In this document: in pieces, positions 19,878-28,239 of the stretch
Position numbering within the stretch: position 1 is the first letter of the stretch
Layout: each line of letters starts with the position of its first letter
Assembly (NCBI GenBank): GCA_900540545.1
Contig: UQGJ01000006.1
Location: forward strand, 62,001 to 126,000
Origin: an uncultured Eubacteriales bacterium
GTDB lineage: Bacteria; Bacillota; Clostridia; Oscillospirales; Oscillospiraceae
DNA length: 64,000 nucleotides
Reading direction: 5' to 3'
Translations under genes and position numbers: made by a program
The notes under the pieces: model-generated
What the model saw: only the letters and a program-made list of their open reading frames with translations
Told to the model about the DNA's origin: nothing
The model's database searches: none

Positions 19878-20657
19878 ATGAAATTGTTTCTCATCAAGCG
19901 AAAGCTGCTGACCGCCGTCGCTTGTCTTCTGGTGGCGGCGGGGATGTTTTACATCGTCAACCACCCCGCCATCGTGGGCGCCTCGGCCACCACCCGGCAG
20001 CTGCCCATCTACTGCGTCCAGCGGGACCAAAAAGTCCTCTCCATCTCCTTCGACGCCGCATGGGGCAACGAAGACACCCAGCAGCTCATCGACATTCTGG
20101 GCAAGTACAACGTCAAGGCCACCTTCTTCGTCGTGGGGGACTGGGTGGATAAATACCCGGAGTCCGTCAAGGCCCTGTCCGACGCGGGCCACGAGGTGAT
20201 GAACCACTCCAACACCCATGCCCACATGTCCCAACTCTCCCGGGACGAGATTATCGCGGACGTGGAGGCCTGCAACGACAAAATCGAGGCCGTCACCGGC
20301 GTCCGCCCCACCCTCATCCGCCCGCCCTACGGCGAGTACGACGACAATGTGGTCACCGCCATCCGCTCCATCGGCATGGAGCCCATCCAGTGGGATGTGG
20401 ACTCCCTGGACTGGAAGGACCTGGCCGCACCGGACATCACCAAGCGGGTCCTCAAGGGCGTCCAACCCGGCTCCATCGTCCTCTTCCACAACGCCGCCCT
20501 CCACACCCCCGAGGCCCTCCCCGGCATCATCGAGGCCCTCCTCCAGGACGGCTACACCTTCGTCCCCATCTCCCAAATCATTCTGCCCGGCCAGTGCGGC
20601 GTGGACTACACCATCGACCACACCGGCCGCCAGCTCCCCGCCATAGCCGCCCAGTAA
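19878..20657 (+). CDS. Polysaccharide deacetylase, PdaB-like (carbohydrate esterase 4)
   Basis: A 259-residue exported CE4/NodB-fold protein. Residues 1-32 form a signal/anchor segment. The NodB core starts near 50. Motif 1 reads I-S-F-D-A-A-W-G-N-E-D in place of the usual T-F-D-D-G, which is the PdaB/sporulation type. Motif 2, H-S-N-T-H, and motif 3, R-P-P-Y-G-E-Y-D, are intact, and D-V-D-S-L-D-W and L-F-H-N complete the set. PdaB-type enzymes act on spore or vegetative peptidoglycan; the substrate here is inferred. RBS GGGGAGG (19863-19869) is eight bases from the ATG. It is a single-gene unit closed by the hairpin at 20666-20704. Confidence 0.9.
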   Translation: MKLFLIKRKLLTAVACLLVAAGMFYIVNHPAIVGASATTRQLPIYCVQRDQKVLSISFDAAWGNEDTQQLIDILGKYNVKATFFVVGDWVDKYPESVKALSDAGHEVMNHSNTHAHMSQLSRDEIIADVEACNDKIEAVTGVRPTLIRPPYGEYDDNVVTAIRSIGMEPIQWDVDSLDWKDLAAPDITKRVLKGVQPGSIVLFHNAALHTPEALPGIIEALLQDGYTFVPISQIILPGQCGVDYTIDHTGRQLPAIAAQ

Positions 20658-20665
20658 ACTGTATG

Positions 20666-20704
20666 CAGCGTCGTTCTCCCCGATTTCGCGGGAGAACGGC
20701 GCTG
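20666..20704 (+). terminator. Hairpin after the deacetylase gene
   Basis: A 15-bp stem with one G-T pair (20666-20680 with 20690-20704, nine-base loop) begins nine bases past the stop codon. A U-rich tail is lacking. Confidence 0.55.
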
Positions 20705-20815
20705 CCGCGCGCTTTGGAGCATGTGCATATCATTTGATTTCTGTGCAAGCCGTGTTTTCTTTCAGTCACTTTTTTATTTCACAGCGTTGTTTATATACTT
20801 TATCTGTGGTTTTTC

Positions 20816-20844
20816 TTGTCCTTCCGACCCGAACGTGCTACACT
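20816..20844 (+). promoter_or_regulatory. Candidate main promoter of the surface-fibre locus
   Basis: TTGTCC (20816-20821), 17-base spacer, TACACT (20839-20844), in the AT-rich 180-base gap before the first fibre-type gene and 43 bases from its start codon. Confidence 0.6.
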
Positions 20845-20886
20845 AAATGCTACTAGAAACGATGCTCCGGCCAGGAGGTGGTCCCG

Positions 20887-22374
20887 GTGTCCCAGCGCGC
20901 AAAACTGCTCATGGCGGGCACCGCCCTTGTGGCCGCACTCGGACTCACTGCCGCCACCAACGCCTGGTTCGTCTCCCTTAGCCGGACACCCGCCGGCGTG
21001 GTCCGCTCGGCGCTGGTGCGCTGCCTCCCGGAGTCCGGCCCAGAGCGGGACACCGCCTCCCTGCTGACCTACGGCAGTCTGGTCAGCGGCAGCGGCGTGG
21101 ACACCGACGGCGTCCCCCTCATCCTGCCCGGCGACTCCCTGCTCTCCATGCAGACCTGGACGGACAATTCCCGCGTCGTCCGCACCTCTCTGGCGCGGGA
21201 TTTTCAGACTGGCGAGACCCCCGGCACCGTCATCCACCGCACCGAACGCACCGATAAAAACGGCGTCACCGCTACCATGACCCAGCGTGACCTGATGCAT
21301 GCCTACGAGACTTCATCCTGGTATGAGGGCGACACGGCCACCGGCACTCCCCTTGACCCCGCCCCTTCACTCGACCTCTCCGCCTACACCGCCGTCACCA
21401 CGGCCGCAACCACGGTGGAGAGACCAGAGGGCAGAACGATTACAACCGTCACCCTCACCACGGTCTATACACCCCGCGCCGAAGGCGACGGGAAGATTTA
21501 TACCCACGTCCACAACTCCGTCGAGGAGGTCACCCATGAGGCGGCTACCTATGCCCCCGACCCGAGTACCTTTGAAAACATCGCCTCCGTTCTCACTTAT
21601 AAAACCGACGAGACGGTCCTGTCCGTGGACACGGCCCAAACAGTGACCCACAGTTACTTAATCATCACCGAGACCCCCGCCTCCGTGACAGCTCCGCCCG
21701 GCAAAACCGACCCCGTCCCCCTGACCCTAACCCTGGGCAACCTGTCCACCGCCGACGTGAACATCCGGGTGGGGCTGAACGCCACCATCACCCGGACCGA
21801 CAAGGACAACAACACCACAGTCACCCCTCTGGCCCTGCGGGCCGGGAAAAACGCCGAAGAGGGCGCTTACTTCCTGGGTCTGACAAAGGACAGCCATTTT
21901 ATCGAACTATTCCGCTTCGAGCCGGCAGACACGGACACCTATCAGTGGGTCCAGAGTGCCGACACCGGCACGGACTCCCAGAACAGTTCCGTCTGGTCCC
22001 TCTTCGACCTGTCCCTCAAGGCCCCGGCGGAGGGAGCCAATCCGCTGGACATCCCGCCCCCGGTCCAGCCCACCGCCCCGCCGGACCCCGCGGCCTCGGG
22101 GACGCCGGAGACTCCGGCTCCCACTCCGTCCCCCGACCAAGAGGAGACGCCCCCCGACCTCTACGCCGTAATGGACGCGCTGCAAGTGGTCTCGAGATCC
22201 TCCTTCGGCGTGGATAAGACCCCCTTCGAGCAGAGCTTCAACGAGCTGTACTGCTCCGGCGCGCCCACCATCCGCCTGAGCGTCCACTTCTACGTCCGCC
22301 AGAGCGAATATATGGCGTGGTCGGAATTTTACAGCGACAGCCTGAGCTTCACCGTCCCGGCCCAGACCCCGTAA
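20887..22374 (+). CDS. SipW-type exported surface protein (TasA-like), first gene of the locus
   Basis: A 495-residue exported protein. The N-terminus is a SipW-dependent-type signal: short basic start, hydrophobic core, then A-A-T-N-A-W-F-V-S-L (residues about 21-30), the T-x-A-[WY]-F pattern known from TasA/camelysin precursors. The body is Thr-rich beta-type sequence; residues about 355-425 are a Pro/Thr/Ser linker (P-P-P-V-Q-P-T-A-P-P-D-P). GTG at 20887 is chosen because AGGAGG at 20873-20878 lies eight bases away; the GTG at 20878 lies inside that RBS. The gene is followed after 24 bases by another SipW-type gene. Fibre subunit or accessory role is inferred from family and context. Confidence 0.75.
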   Translation: MSQRAKLLMAGTALVAALGLTAATNAWFVSLSRTPAGVVRSALVRCLPESGPERDTASLLTYGSLVSGSGVDTDGVPLILPGDSLLSMQTWTDNSRVVRTSLARDFQTGETPGTVIHRTERTDKNGVTATMTQRDLMHAYETSSWYEGDTATGTPLDPAPSLDLSAYTAVTTAATTVERPEGRTITTVTLTTVYTPRAEGDGKIYTHVHNSVEEVTHEAATYAPDPSTFENIASVLTYKTDETVLSVDTAQTVTHSYLIITETPASVTAPPGKTDPVPLTLTLGNLSTADVNIRVGLNATITRTDKDNNTTVTPLALRAGKNAEEGAYFLGLTKDSHFIELFRFEPADTDTYQWVQSADTGTDSQNSSVWSLFDLSLKAPAEGANPLDIPPPVQPTAPPDPAASGTPETPAPTPSPDQEETPPDLYAVMDALQVVSRSSFGVDKTPFEQSFNELYCSGAPTIRLSVHFYVRQSEYMAWSEFYSDSLSFTVPAQTP

Positions 22375-22398
22375 TTTCCCCCGAAAGGAGATGCCGCC

Positions 22399-23229
22399 AT
22401 GCTGGCCCGCCTGCGCGCCAAAGGCCGCTTTGGCCTGTACCTTGGCCTGATTGCCCTGCTGGCCCTGCTGTGCGGCATCGCCGTCTGGTCCGTGGCCCGG
22501 ACCGGCGCCTACCTCACCGACGAGGGGGATTGGCAGTACCTGGGCGGCGACTACCGCATTGGCACCATCGACTACACCGTCACCGTCAACGACCAGCAGC
22601 TCATGGGCCTGGCACCCGGCACCGCCGAGGCCACGACCTACCAACTGGTGGTGCCCATGGTGGCCGGGGTGCGCATGTACGACCCCACCGTCACCGCCGC
22701 CCTGCGGACGGCGGAGTTCAACGAGGGGGCCACCCTCATGCGGGTGCGGGTCATCAACCGCAGCGACAGCATGGTGGAGGTCCACGCGGCCTTCACCCTC
22801 CAGGAGGAGACTGGGAACAGTTCCCCCCTGCGGGTCCTCCCCCTGCCGGTGGACCTGGACGCCGTCTCGGCGGCGCGGCTGGACTACCGGAAATATGTGA
22901 CGGACACCCTGCGTCTCACCGACCCCAACGACTTTACCGCCGCCAATGCCGAACCAGCCGCCCTGACCGCGCTGGACACCGCCTACGCCGCCTACCACGA
23001 CGGCCATCCCATGAGCCTGGACGCGGGCATCATCCCCGGTTCCATCGGGGCCGACCCCACCGCCGCCAACGTCACGGTGGTGGACGGCAAGCCCTACTAT
23101 TTCAAAGACGTGTTCCTGCTGCTGTGGACCGAATACGGCACGGGCGAATACAACGTTGAATCCACCCCAAGTGCCCCCATCCGGCAGGGCCAGTTCCTAG
23201 CCACCTTCACTGTGGGGCAGGTGGACTAA
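22399..23229 (+). CDS. SipW-type exported protein (minor fibre component?)
   Basis: 276 residues. One N-terminal hydrophobic helix (about 12-32) ends in A-R-T-G-A-Y-L-T-D-E-G, a variant of the T-x-A-Y-F cleavage region. The rest is a soluble domain with alternating strands (V-V-P-M-V-A-G-V-R-M-Y, A-T-L-M-R-V-R-V-I-N-R-S-D), typical of TasA-like jelly-roll chains, and a conserved-looking end (D-V-F-L-L-L-W-T-E-Y-G-T-G-E-Y-N). GAAAGGAG (22383-22390) is eight bases from the ATG. Co-directional with the preceding gene and probably co-transcribed. Not recognised beyond this class. Confidence 0.7.
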   Translation: MLARLRAKGRFGLYLGLIALLALLCGIAVWSVARTGAYLTDEGDWQYLGGDYRIGTIDYTVTVNDQQLMGLAPGTAEATTYQLVVPMVAGVRMYDPTVTAALRTAEFNEGATLMRVRVINRSDSMVEVHAAFTLQEETGNSSPLRVLPLPVDLDAVSAARLDYRKYVTDTLRLTDPNDFTAANAEPAALTALDTAYAAYHDGHPMSLDAGIIPGSIGADPTAANVTVVDGKPYYFKDVFLLLWTEYGTGEYNVESTPSAPIRQGQFLATFTVGQVD

Positions 23230-23268
23230 ATAAGGTATCTCTTGCCGCAAATTTGACTAAATGCATGG

Positions 23269-23297
23269 TTGTAGTTTTTACGGGAACCTTGTATAAT
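23269..23297 (+). promoter_or_regulatory. Promoter in front of the PilZ gene
   Basis: TTGTAG (23269-23274), 17-base spacer, TATAAT (23292-23297), 43 bases before the TTG start. A perfect -10 and ideal spacing show that the PilZ gene can be transcribed separately from the two genes upstream. Confidence 0.75.
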
Positions 23298-23340
23298 GGA
23301 CTAAATATGAACATTCTGTGACCGAAGGAAGGGAGAGGCC

Positions 23341-23988
23341 TTGGGAAAGCTCAATTTGAAAGCCGGCGCCAAGCTGGATCTCACCGCACGGGTGGGGGAC
23401 GAGGAGTTCGAGCTGAAATCCTCCTATGTGAAGGACCACGCCGGTAAGCTGCAGATCACCGCGCCCATGGCCGCCGGAAAGAGCTGGCCCTTGGAGGACG
23501 GGACCCCGGTGGAGCTGGGCTGGACCGTGGACGGCACCCGCTACACCCTGGACGGCAAGGTCTCCGGCACCGTCAAGCAGGGCATCCGCACCAATCTGCT
23601 CATCGACCCCGCGGAGGAGGTCCAGGCCGCCGAGCGCCGCGCCTTCGTCCGTGTCCCCGCCGAGATCGACGTGGAGATCATCAGCGGCGAGACCGATTCC
23701 AGCGGCCAGCGGGTCATGCGGACCTATCCGGGCCGCACCTCCGACATCAGTAACGGCGGCGTCGCCGTCTATACCGACGCCCCCATGGTGGTGGGTGAGA
23801 CCGTGGACGTGGTCCTGGCCCGGAAGGGCACCAAGAAGATACCCCTGCGGGGCGCGGTCTGCTGGACCAAGCCCGCCCCCCGGAACGCGGGCTACCGCAG
23901 CTCCTGCGGACTTCAGTTTTTTTTTCTGAATAGCGACGAGGCCATGAAGGTTGCCAAACTCACCGCAGCCCTGGCTGCCAAGGTTTAA
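23341..23988 (+). CDS. PilZ-domain cyclic-di-GMP receptor
   Basis: A 215-residue cytosolic protein with a YcgR-like layout: an N-terminal beta domain (about 1-95) and a C-terminal PilZ domain (about 98-205). Both c-di-GMP-binding motifs are present: R-x-x-x-R as R100-A-F-V-R104, and D-x-S-x-x-G as D135-I-S137-N-G-G140. No membrane segment or signal peptide. Start TTG at 23341 follows GGGAGAGG (23331-23338). The next gene begins three bases after its stop, so it is embedded in the surface-fibre operon. Inference: it links c-di-GMP level to fibre production or to the ATPase encoded downstream. Binding itself is predicted from the motifs, not shown. Confidence 0.88.
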   Translation: MGKLNLKAGAKLDLTARVGDEEFELKSSYVKDHAGKLQITAPMAAGKSWPLEDGTPVELGWTVDGTRYTLDGKVSGTVKQGIRTNLLIDPAEEVQAAERRAFVRVPAEIDVEIISGETDSSGQRVMRTYPGRTSDISNGGVAVYTDAPMVVGETVDVVLARKGTKKIPLRGAVCWTKPAPRNAGYRSSCGLQFFFLNSDEAMKVAKLTAALAAKV

Positions 23989-23991
23989 GCC

Positions 23992-24783
23992 GTGGGGACC
24001 AAACTGCTGGACCGCCCCCCGGAGGCCGAATCCCCCGTCGCGGAACCCGAAGCGCCGGACTCCGGCGTGGAGGGCACCAAGCGCAAGCTCCGCACCGCCG
24101 CCCTGCAAAAGGGCATGGTCCGCCTCATCACCAAGACCAACGCCGTCAACCTCATGCTGGTGGTCCTGCTCTCCATCGTGGCCGTCATCTTCCTGCTCAG
24201 CATGGTCCAGTCCGGCGTGGGCACCTTCACCATCAGCCTGAACCGAACCGACATGTACCGCTACGGCATCGAGCTCTCCTCCGACTCCGGCTTCACCTCC
24301 GCGTCCAGCCGACTGGAGGCCGAGGCCATCGACGGGGCCACCAACATCTCCGTGCTGGACCTGCCGGACGATTTGGACGATACCGACGGTAGCCACAACG
24401 GCAGAAATTACATAGCGTATACCTTTTACGTCCGCAACAACGGCACCACGGACCTGAATTACCGCTATATGCTGGACATCCAGGACGTGACCCGGGAGCT
24501 GGACGAGTGCGTCCGGCTGGCCGTGTACTATAACGGCGGCGACCGCCAGATTTTTGCCAAGCGGGCCGCCGACGGCGGCCCGGAGCCGGGCACGGTCCCC
24601 TTCGTCTCGGCCAAGCAGATCGACAGCGGCACGATTCTGGATATGGCGGTGGGCAGCGTGGATAAGTACACCATCGTCATCTGGATCGAGGGCGACGACC
24701 CCGAGTGTACCGACGACCGCCTGGGCGGCGTCATCAAAATGTCCATGAGCATTGAAGTTCTTTTGGAAGATAATCCGTTATAG
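23992..24783 (+). CDS. TasA/camelysin-like membrane-anchored protein with WIEGDDPEC signature
   Basis: 263 residues. About 50 cytosolic residues, rich in Pro/Glu then Lys/Arg, precede a single transmembrane helix (about 52-72, L-M-L-V-V-L-L-S-I-V-A-V-I-F-L-L). The external part is a beta-rich domain (N-Y-I-A-Y-T-F-Y-V-R-N-N-G-T-T-D-L-N-Y), typical of camelysin/TasA folds. Near the C-terminus I-V-I-W231-I-E-G-D-D-P-E-C239 matches a signature in two further proteins of the locus. The long cytosolic head and absence of A-W-F suggest a permanent anchor rather than a cleaved subunit. Start GTG lies three bases after the PilZ stop; its RBS is weak, so coupling is likely. Confidence 0.72.
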   Translation: MGTKLLDRPPEAESPVAEPEAPDSGVEGTKRKLRTAALQKGMVRLITKTNAVNLMLVVLLSIVAVIFLLSMVQSGVGTFTISLNRTDMYRYGIELSSDSGFTSASSRLEAEAIDGATNISVLDLPDDLDDTDGSHNGRNYIAYTFYVRNNGTTDLNYRYMLDIQDVTRELDECVRLAVYYNGGDRQIFAKRAADGGPEPGTVPFVSAKQIDSGTILDMAVGSVDKYTIVIWIEGDDPECTDDRLGGVIKMSMSIEVLLEDNPL

Positions 24784-25107
24784 GGCCGTCATATATGGCG
24801 GCCGCGAAGCGGCAGACAGATGGGGCGGCCCCCCTCTGCCTTCCCCCAGGGGAAGGCCCCCGCGCCTGTCATTGCAAGCCAGTCCGCAGACTGGCGTGGC
24901 AATCCGTCTTCCCCATAGCCTTCCCCCGGGGGAAGGTGGCCCGAAGGGCCGGATGAGGGGAACGCCGATTCCACCACACGCTCTCATATCGGGCGCCTTC
25001 CCCTCATCAGTCCGGCTCCGCCGGACAGCTTCCCCCAGGGGAAGCCAAAGCCGCGCACAATCTGACCCCATCAGTTTTAGATAGATATGTTCACATAGAA
25101 GAAAGGG
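24782..25107. repeat. Gene-free stretch made of several palindromic repeats
   Basis: 326 bases without a gene. 24782-24805: short palindrome D (AGGGCCGTCATATATGGCGG...). 24838-24858: CCTTCCCC/GGGGAAGG hairpin. 24867-24907: element B (TGTCATTGC ... GGCAATCCG). 24918-25046: element A, inverted relative to the copy at 541-682. The last 60 bases are AT-rich and lead to the next gene's RBS. This breaks the fibre locus into two probable transcription units. Confidence 0.75.
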
Positions 25108-25116
25108 ATGGACCAC

Positions 25117-26367
25117 ATGAAAACGAAGCCCCAAGAAAAGAAAAGCGCAAAAACCCTGAAAGGCCAGCTCTTCGGCGCACTATCCATGATGTTGGTTGCC
25201 GCCATCGCCCTGGGCACCAGTACTTACGCATGGTTTATCAACAACCGGACCGTGGAGGTCCAGAGCATGGAGCTCACCGTCTCCACCTCCACCTCCCTGC
25301 TGGTGGCCGTGGGTAAGAAGGCCAGTATCGCTTCCCCCAGTGAGGTGGGGAACTGGACCGGCTATAAGAGCCTTGTAACCAACCAGGACATCACCGGGAT
25401 TACCGAAACCGGCGATGTGGCCGGCGCGGCTCTGGACACCGCCGACTGGTACATAGGCGAAAACAATAACGACCGGCTGGCGCAGAACCTGCTGGCCTAT
25501 CATCTGACGCCGGCGTCTATTTCTGACGTGGGGCTGGCCCTTGGAGCCACCGGCTCCACCCCCGCCCTCAAGTTCTATTCCGCCGGGAACCACGTGGTGA
25601 ACGGCAAGCTGGATGAGTTTGCCGAGGTGGGGATCGGCCTCACGGGCGACGACGTGGGCATGGGTCCCGTCAAGCGTATCCCCCTGAAATTTATGTCCTC
25701 CTCCGACGTGGACGTGTATTTTGGTCAGAAGGACTTGACCACGATCGCGGATATGGTCACCGCGGTCACAAAGGACGCGAAGCACACGCTGGAGCAGGGC
25801 GTGTATGACCAATACGCCAAGGACATCCAAGCCGCCCTGCGGGTGGCTGTGGTGCCCCAGACGGATGGCGCCACCTTGACCACGGTCACGCCCGTAGTGT
25901 TCCAGTTTGACAGTGGCGGAAAGCTGGTCGCCACCAACGTGAATAACACCGATTACCAGCACGTCACCGATGTTGGCGACACAGCCGCGACGGGTGCCGC
26001 CGATGTGCCGAACAAGCAGGACGAGGCAAAAGGCCAGTACCCGGCCATCGCTATGGTGGATGCCGGCACGAAGTACATTATCGGCGTCAATATGCTCAAC
26101 GCCAAGGTCCCCGGATATACCACCGACGCGGGAATCAACGCCGATAAGCGGCTGGCCACGGTCACTGAAAACGGCGGTAGCCTCGACGTTGCGGCCCCTG
26201 CCGCCGATCCGAAGCCCATCTTCCAGCTCAAGGCCGGCAAAGAGCGCCCGGTGGACATCTACATCTGGCTGGAGGGCACCGACCAGGACTGCCTGAACGC
26301 CCTTTCCGCCCACGTGTTCAACTTGGACCTGCCCTTCGCCGCCGTTGAGACCCCCGTCACTCCCTAA
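25117..26367 (+). CDS. SipW-type surface protein with WLEGTDQDC signature (probable major fibre subunit)
   Basis: 416 residues. The N-terminus is a textbook SipW-dependent signal: K-rich start, hydrophobic L-F-G-A-L-S-M-M-L-V-A-A-I-A-L, then G-T-S-T-Y-A-W-F-I-N-N. The mature part starts V-E-V-Q-S-M-E-L-T-V-S-T-S-T, nearly repeated in the next gene (V-Q-S-M-E-V-R-V-G-T), so the two are paralogous. The C-terminal V-D-I-Y-I-W-L-E-G-T-D-Q-D-C lies near residue 384. ATG 25117 is preferred, since GAAAGGG (25101-25107) is nine bases upstream; ATG 25108 abuts the RBS. TasA/camelysin-like by N-terminus and strand pattern; the fold beyond that is inferred. Confidence 0.78.
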   Translation: MKTKPQEKKSAKTLKGQLFGALSMMLVAAIALGTSTYAWFINNRTVEVQSMELTVSTSTSLLVAVGKKASIASPSEVGNWTGYKSLVTNQDITGITETGDVAGAALDTADWYIGENNNDRLAQNLLAYHLTPASISDVGLALGATGSTPALKFYSAGNHVVNGKLDEFAEVGIGLTGDDVGMGPVKRIPLKFMSSSDVDVYFGQKDLTTIADMVTAVTKDAKHTLEQGVYDQYAKDIQAALRVAVVPQTDGATLTTVTPVVFQFDSGGKLVATNVNNTDYQHVTDVGDTAATGAADVPNKQDEAKGQYPAIAMVDAGTKYIIGVNMLNAKVPGYTTDAGINADKRLATVTENGGSLDVAAPAADPKPIFQLKAGKERPVDIYIWLEGTDQDCLNALSAHVFNLDLPFAAVETPVTP

Positions 26368-26403
26368 CCCATCCCCTACATAACCGAAAGGAGGTGACCG
26401 CCC

Positions 26404-27318
26404 ATGTCCGCCAGTGACGAGGCCGCAAAGCTGAAAAAGAAAGCCAAGGCGTCCCTGACGCTGCTGTTGGTGGCGGTCATCTCCATCACCACCGCCACCT
26501 ACGCCTGGTTCACCCTGTCCAACTCCACCTCTGTGCAGTCCATGGAGGTCCGAGTGGGCACCGGCACCAAGCTGATGGTGTCCACCTCCGACTCCGGCAC
26601 GCTTGCTGACCCCTGGAACGGCTATGTCTCTGAACTCACCACCGAAATGGTGAACGACGCCCTCTACGACCAGTGCGGCTACCGTCTGGACGACATCCGC
26701 CTGTGGCCCCTGTCCTCCGGCGACGGCTATCACCTTTACACCCAGCAGGGCAACGTATCCGGCCCCGCTTCGGCCCCTGACACCAAGTACTATCTGGACC
26801 TGGACCTCTGGTTCCGCTCCAGTGTGGACATGGACGTCTACCTCAACGAGGACGTCTCCTCCGTGGGCGCGGACGACGGCACCCTCATCTCCTCCAGGGA
26901 CGACAACACCAATGCCCAGTCCCCGGTGGACCACGCCGCGCGCATGTCCTTCACCACCTATGACAGCGGCGGCGATCCCAACACCGACACCATTGTCATC
27001 TATGAACCCAACAAATCCGGCAACACCAACCTCAACGGCAAAGCCAAGGCCGACGGCGGCGCAGTTCAGGATACCTTTACCGAGCTGGGCGACAATACCG
27101 GTCTTCAGCTCAGTCAGGCCGTTTTTTCCCTGAAGGCCGATACCCCCAAGCAGGTGACCATCCGCCTGTGGATCGAGGGGGAGGACCCCCAGTGTGTCAA
27201 CGGCAACGGCACCGGCGCGGACAAGGACACCAATCTGGAAAAAGCCCATCTGCTGGCCCAGCTCCGTTTCTGCGGCGCAGGCCCGGACGGCAAGTTTATC
27301 GAGACCACCGTCACCTGA
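26404..27318 (+). CDS. SipW-type surface protein with WIEGEDPQC signature (paralogue)
   Basis: 304 residues. A Lys-rich start (K-L-K-K-K-A-K-A) is followed by a hydrophobic core and T-T-A-T-Y-A-W-F-T-L-S-N, then V-Q-S-M-E-V-R-V-G-T, matching the preceding gene. The C-terminal V-T-I-R-L-W256-I-E-G-E-D-P-Q-C264 signature is followed by a stretch with a second Cys (R-F-C-G). The two Cys could form a disulfide in the exported protein (inference). A full-strength GAAAGGAGGTGA (26388-26399) sits just before the ATG, suggesting high expression, as expected for a structural subunit. Confidence 0.78.
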   Translation: MSASDEAAKLKKKAKASLTLLLVAVISITTATYAWFTLSNSTSVQSMEVRVGTGTKLMVSTSDSGTLADPWNGYVSELTTEMVNDALYDQCGYRLDDIRLWPLSSGDGYHLYTQQGNVSGPASAPDTKYYLDLDLWFRSSVDMDVYLNEDVSSVGADDGTLISSRDDNTNAQSPVDHAARMSFTTYDSGGDPNTDTIVIYEPNKSGNTNLNGKAKADGGAVQDTFTELGDNTGLQLSQAVFSLKADTPKQVTIRLWIEGEDPQCVNGNGTGADKDTNLEKAHLLAQLRFCGAGPDGKFIETTVT

Positions 27319-27332
27319 CGGCGGAGATGCCT

Positions 27333-27376
27333 ACGGCAGATTCGCAGAGGCGCAGTCGCGTCTCTGCGTTTGCCGT
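27333..27376 (+). promoter_or_regulatory. Stem-loop between fibre gene and signal peptidase gene
   Basis: Inner stem CGCAGAGGCG/CGTCTCTGCG with one G-T pair, enclosed by an outer ACGGCA/TGCCGT pair, 14 bases after the stop of the fibre gene. There is no T-run. A partial terminator or mRNA-stabilising 3' end that would keep subunit mRNA above peptidase mRNA is plausible. Confidence 0.5.
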
Positions 27377-27422
27377 CCTATAAGGGCGGCGCAACACCCC
27401 CTATGAGAGAGAGGTTTCACCT

Positions 27423-28085
27423 ATGAGCGGACTGAAAAAGGCGCTGAATATCATCGTCAATGTGATCCTGTGGGTCCTGATCGTCATCATCGCGTTCTTT
27501 GCCATCGTCACCTTCTCCCAGAAGGGCTCCGGGAATGTGGCCCACATCTTCGGCTACACCCCCATGACGGTGCTGTCCGACTCCATGGCCCCCACCTTTC
27601 ACAAGGACGACCTCATCCTGGTCCACCAGGGGGACCCCGCCGACTATGAGGAGGGGGACATCATCTCCTTCTGGACCGTGGTGAACGGCCAGCGGGCCAT
27701 CAACACCCACCGCATCGCCGCCGTCTACCGGGAGGGCGGCATGGTCCAGTACGCCACCAAGGGCGACGCCAACCAGATCAACGACGAATATCTGGTGGTC
27801 CCCGCCGACATCATCGGCGAGTATGTGGTCTCCATCCCCCTGCTGGGGAAGGTCCTCTCCCTGCTGTCCACCTCCACAGGATTTTTGGTCATCATCGTCC
27901 TGCCCATCCTGGCCTTCTTCCTCTACCAGCTCTACCGCTTCATCCTCCTGCTCATCGACCTCAAGCGCCAGACCGTCCTGGAGGCCACCCGCGCCGCCAT
28001 GGAGGAGCTGGAGCGGGAAAAGGCCGAAAAGGAGCGCGAAACGGAGCCGGAAGAACCGAAGGATTCCGGGGACGACGAAACATAA
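27423..28085 (+). CDS. sipW: Signal peptidase I of the SipW / ER type (first of three)
   Basis: A 220-residue S26B-type signal peptidase. N-terminal helix about 10-30; catalytic Ser54 in L-S-D-S-M-A-P-T-F; His96 in I-N-T-H-R-I where bacterial-type enzymes have Lys; K-G-D-A-N (113-117) supplies the conserved Asp. A second hydrophobic segment (about 145-175) and a charged cytosolic tail (E-R-E-K-A-E-K-E) follow. SipW-type peptidases process TasA-like precursors, and this gene follows two such precursors, so it is the likely processing enzyme. RBS GAGAGAGG lies eight bases upstream. The gene symbol is by analogy. Confidence 0.92.
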   Translation: MSGLKKALNIIVNVILWVLIVIIAFFAIVTFSQKGSGNVAHIFGYTPMTVLSDSMAPTFHKDDLILVHQGDPADYEEGDIISFWTVVNGQRAINTHRIAAVYREGGMVQYATKGDANQINDEYLVVPADIIGEYVVSIPLLGKVLSLLSTSTGFLVIIVLPILAFFLYQLYRFILLLIDLKRQTVLEATRAAMEELEREKAEKERETEPEEPKDSGDDET

Positions 28086-28097
28086 GACGAAAGATGC

Positions 28098-28199
28098 GGA
28101 TTGCCACACCAGCCTGCGGGCTGGTTCGCAATGACATGGCTTGAACTCCCGCCATATCTGTCATTGCGAGGCAGTCCTCAGACTGCCGCGGCAATCCGT
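28098..28199. repeat. Two facing copies of element B
   Basis: GGATTGCC ... GCAATGACA at 28098-28136 and its inverted relative TGTCATTGC ... GGCAATCCG at 28159-28199. Each has an internal hairpin built on the G-C-C-T-G-C-G-G-G-C or C-A-G-T-C-C-T-C-A-G-A-C-T-G core. Same family as 24867-24907. Confidence 0.7.
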
Positions 28200-28239
28200 C
28201 TCCCTATTTTCCCCCATCCCAACCTAAGGATTGATACGA

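Noticed and set aside
20705..23340. A c-di-GMP riboswitch in front of the fibre genes
   Set aside because: The gaps at 20705-20886 and 23230-23340 show promoters but no GEMM-like conserved core.
25180..27249. Minus-strand open frame of 689 codons opposite two fibre-type genes
   Set aside because: No RBS, low-complexity translation; the plus-strand proteins have SipW signals and shared motifs.
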